DNA from: Cupriavidus neocaledonicus
Lineage (GTDB): Bacteria > Pseudomonadota > Gammaproteobacteria > Burkholderiales > Burkholderiaceae
Direction: 5' to 3'
NCBI RefSeq assembly: GCF_000372525.1
Contig: NZ_AQUR01000098.1
Span: 92,839 to 156,838 of the forward strand
Length of the DNA: 64,000 bases
Shown: positions 63,705-64,000 of the stretch, in pieces
Position numbering within the stretch: the stretch's first letter is position 1
How the letters are laid out: every line of letters starts with the position of its first letter
Notes under the pieces: model-generated
What the model was told of the DNA's origin: nothing
What the model saw: only the letters and a program-made list of their open reading frames with translations
Database searches by the model: none
Made by a program: the position numbers and the translations under genes

Positions 63705-64000
63705 TGTATAGACCGGGGACATAGGTAACAGGTGTGCCAGGACATGGGTAACACTTTTCCCGCTTAGTCAGCGGGAGGATAACGTTGCCCTGGAGCCAAA
63801 CCACCGTGAAGCAGCAAAGAGAAGAGTTCGTCCGCCTGGCACGCCAGGCGGACGCCAACATTGCGGAGCTTTGCCGCCGCTTCTGCATCAGTCGGAAGAC
63901 CGGTTATAAGTGGTTGAATCGAGAGGATCTGGACGACCGAACTCGGCGTCCACATAGCTCTCCCGGTCGAACTCCAGCTGCCATCGAAGAGCGCGTGCTA
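63705..64000 (+). mobile_element. IS481-type insertion sequence, left end
   Basis: Starts TGTATAGACCGGGGACATAGGTAACA, with a second gacatgggtaaca copy at 63741-63753, the two imperfect repeats typical of IS481 termini. The transposase begins at 63785 and runs past the window end. The right end and target duplication are not visible. It sits inside a REP-like palindrome. Confidence 0.8.
63785..64000 (+). CDS. IS481-type transposase, N-terminal part
   Basis: 72 codons are visible, open to the window edge. TTG start follows GGGAGGATAACG. The residues LPWSQTTVKQQREEFVRLA and the helix-turn-helix ELCRRFCISRKTGYKWLNR, then a basic RTRRPHSSPGRTP segment, are diagnostic of the IS481 family. The DDE catalytic domain would lie beyond the window. 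Confidence 0.85.
   Translation, partial: MPWSQTTVKQQREEFVRLARQADANIAELCRRFCISRKTGYKWLNREDLDDRTRRPHSSPGRTPAAIEERVL

Overview
The window is GC-rich, gene-dense bacterial DNA that reads as a Cupriavidus/Ralstonia-type betaproteobacterium (Burkholderiaceae). The signs are two orphan tripartite-tricarboxylate (Bug/TctC) receptors, a Burkholderia-type trimeric porin, a LigD/Ku pair, a polyhydroxyalkanoate (PHA) cluster, a large flagellar locus and a long-form isocitrate lyase. This is inference from gene content; no 16S or marker phylogeny was possible.

Layout. 1-7.9 kb: aromatic/dicarboxylate catabolism. The end of a galB-like hydratase gene and a coupled 4-carboxy-4-hydroxy-2-oxoadipate aldolase lie on +. 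A minus-strand operon (LigI-like lactonase with a Tat signal, cupin, IPMDH-like dehydrogenase, Bug receptor, aldehyde dehydrogenase) is divergent from a GntR regulator with two winged helices. 7.9-13.3 kb: a frameshifted unknown gene, a second Bug receptor, an HAAAP-type amino-acid permease and a gamma-glutamyltransferase. 13.7-18.2 kb: DUF2188 protein, LigD, Ku and a MerR-TPR protein, an overlapping non-homologous end-joining cassette. 18.2-21.2 kb: a porin and an exported histidine-ammonia-lyase homologue that lacks the canonical MIO serine. 21.7-27.6 kb: a medium-chain-length PHA cluster (phaJ, class II-like phaC, phasin, mcl-type phaZ) with an AraC regulator and a divergent DsbA-like protein. 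28-30 kb: small envelope proteins and a decayed polyphosphate kinase 2.

30.4-52.7 kb: flagellar locus. flgBCDEFGHIJ and flgKL are on -, with flgA-flgM-flgN divergent on +. flhB-flhA-flhF-flhG-fliA-flhE are on -. A PAAR/effector/immunity set typical of type VI secretion cargo sits between the two flagellar blocks. REP-like palindromes lie at two block borders, and a sigma-28-like promoter precedes flgK. 53.1-54.9 kb: aceA, with a 20-bp perfect palindrome upstream and a strong terminator downstream.

54.9-63.2 kb: an accessory island of rarely seen genes. It holds a PLD-family nuclease paired with a PIN-like zinc-ribbon protein, a decayed His-Xaa-Ser (HxsA-like) gene, a TIGR04141/DUF6119-type protein, a PD-(D/E)xK endonuclease-like protein with an overlapping partner, and small unknown proteins. 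63.2-64 kb: a candidate structured RNA of about 150 nt, a REP remnant, and the left end of an IS481-type insertion sequence that runs off the window. The most novel-looking material is this island, the MIO-less lyase, the Ku-coupled MerR-TPR gene and the PAAR module.
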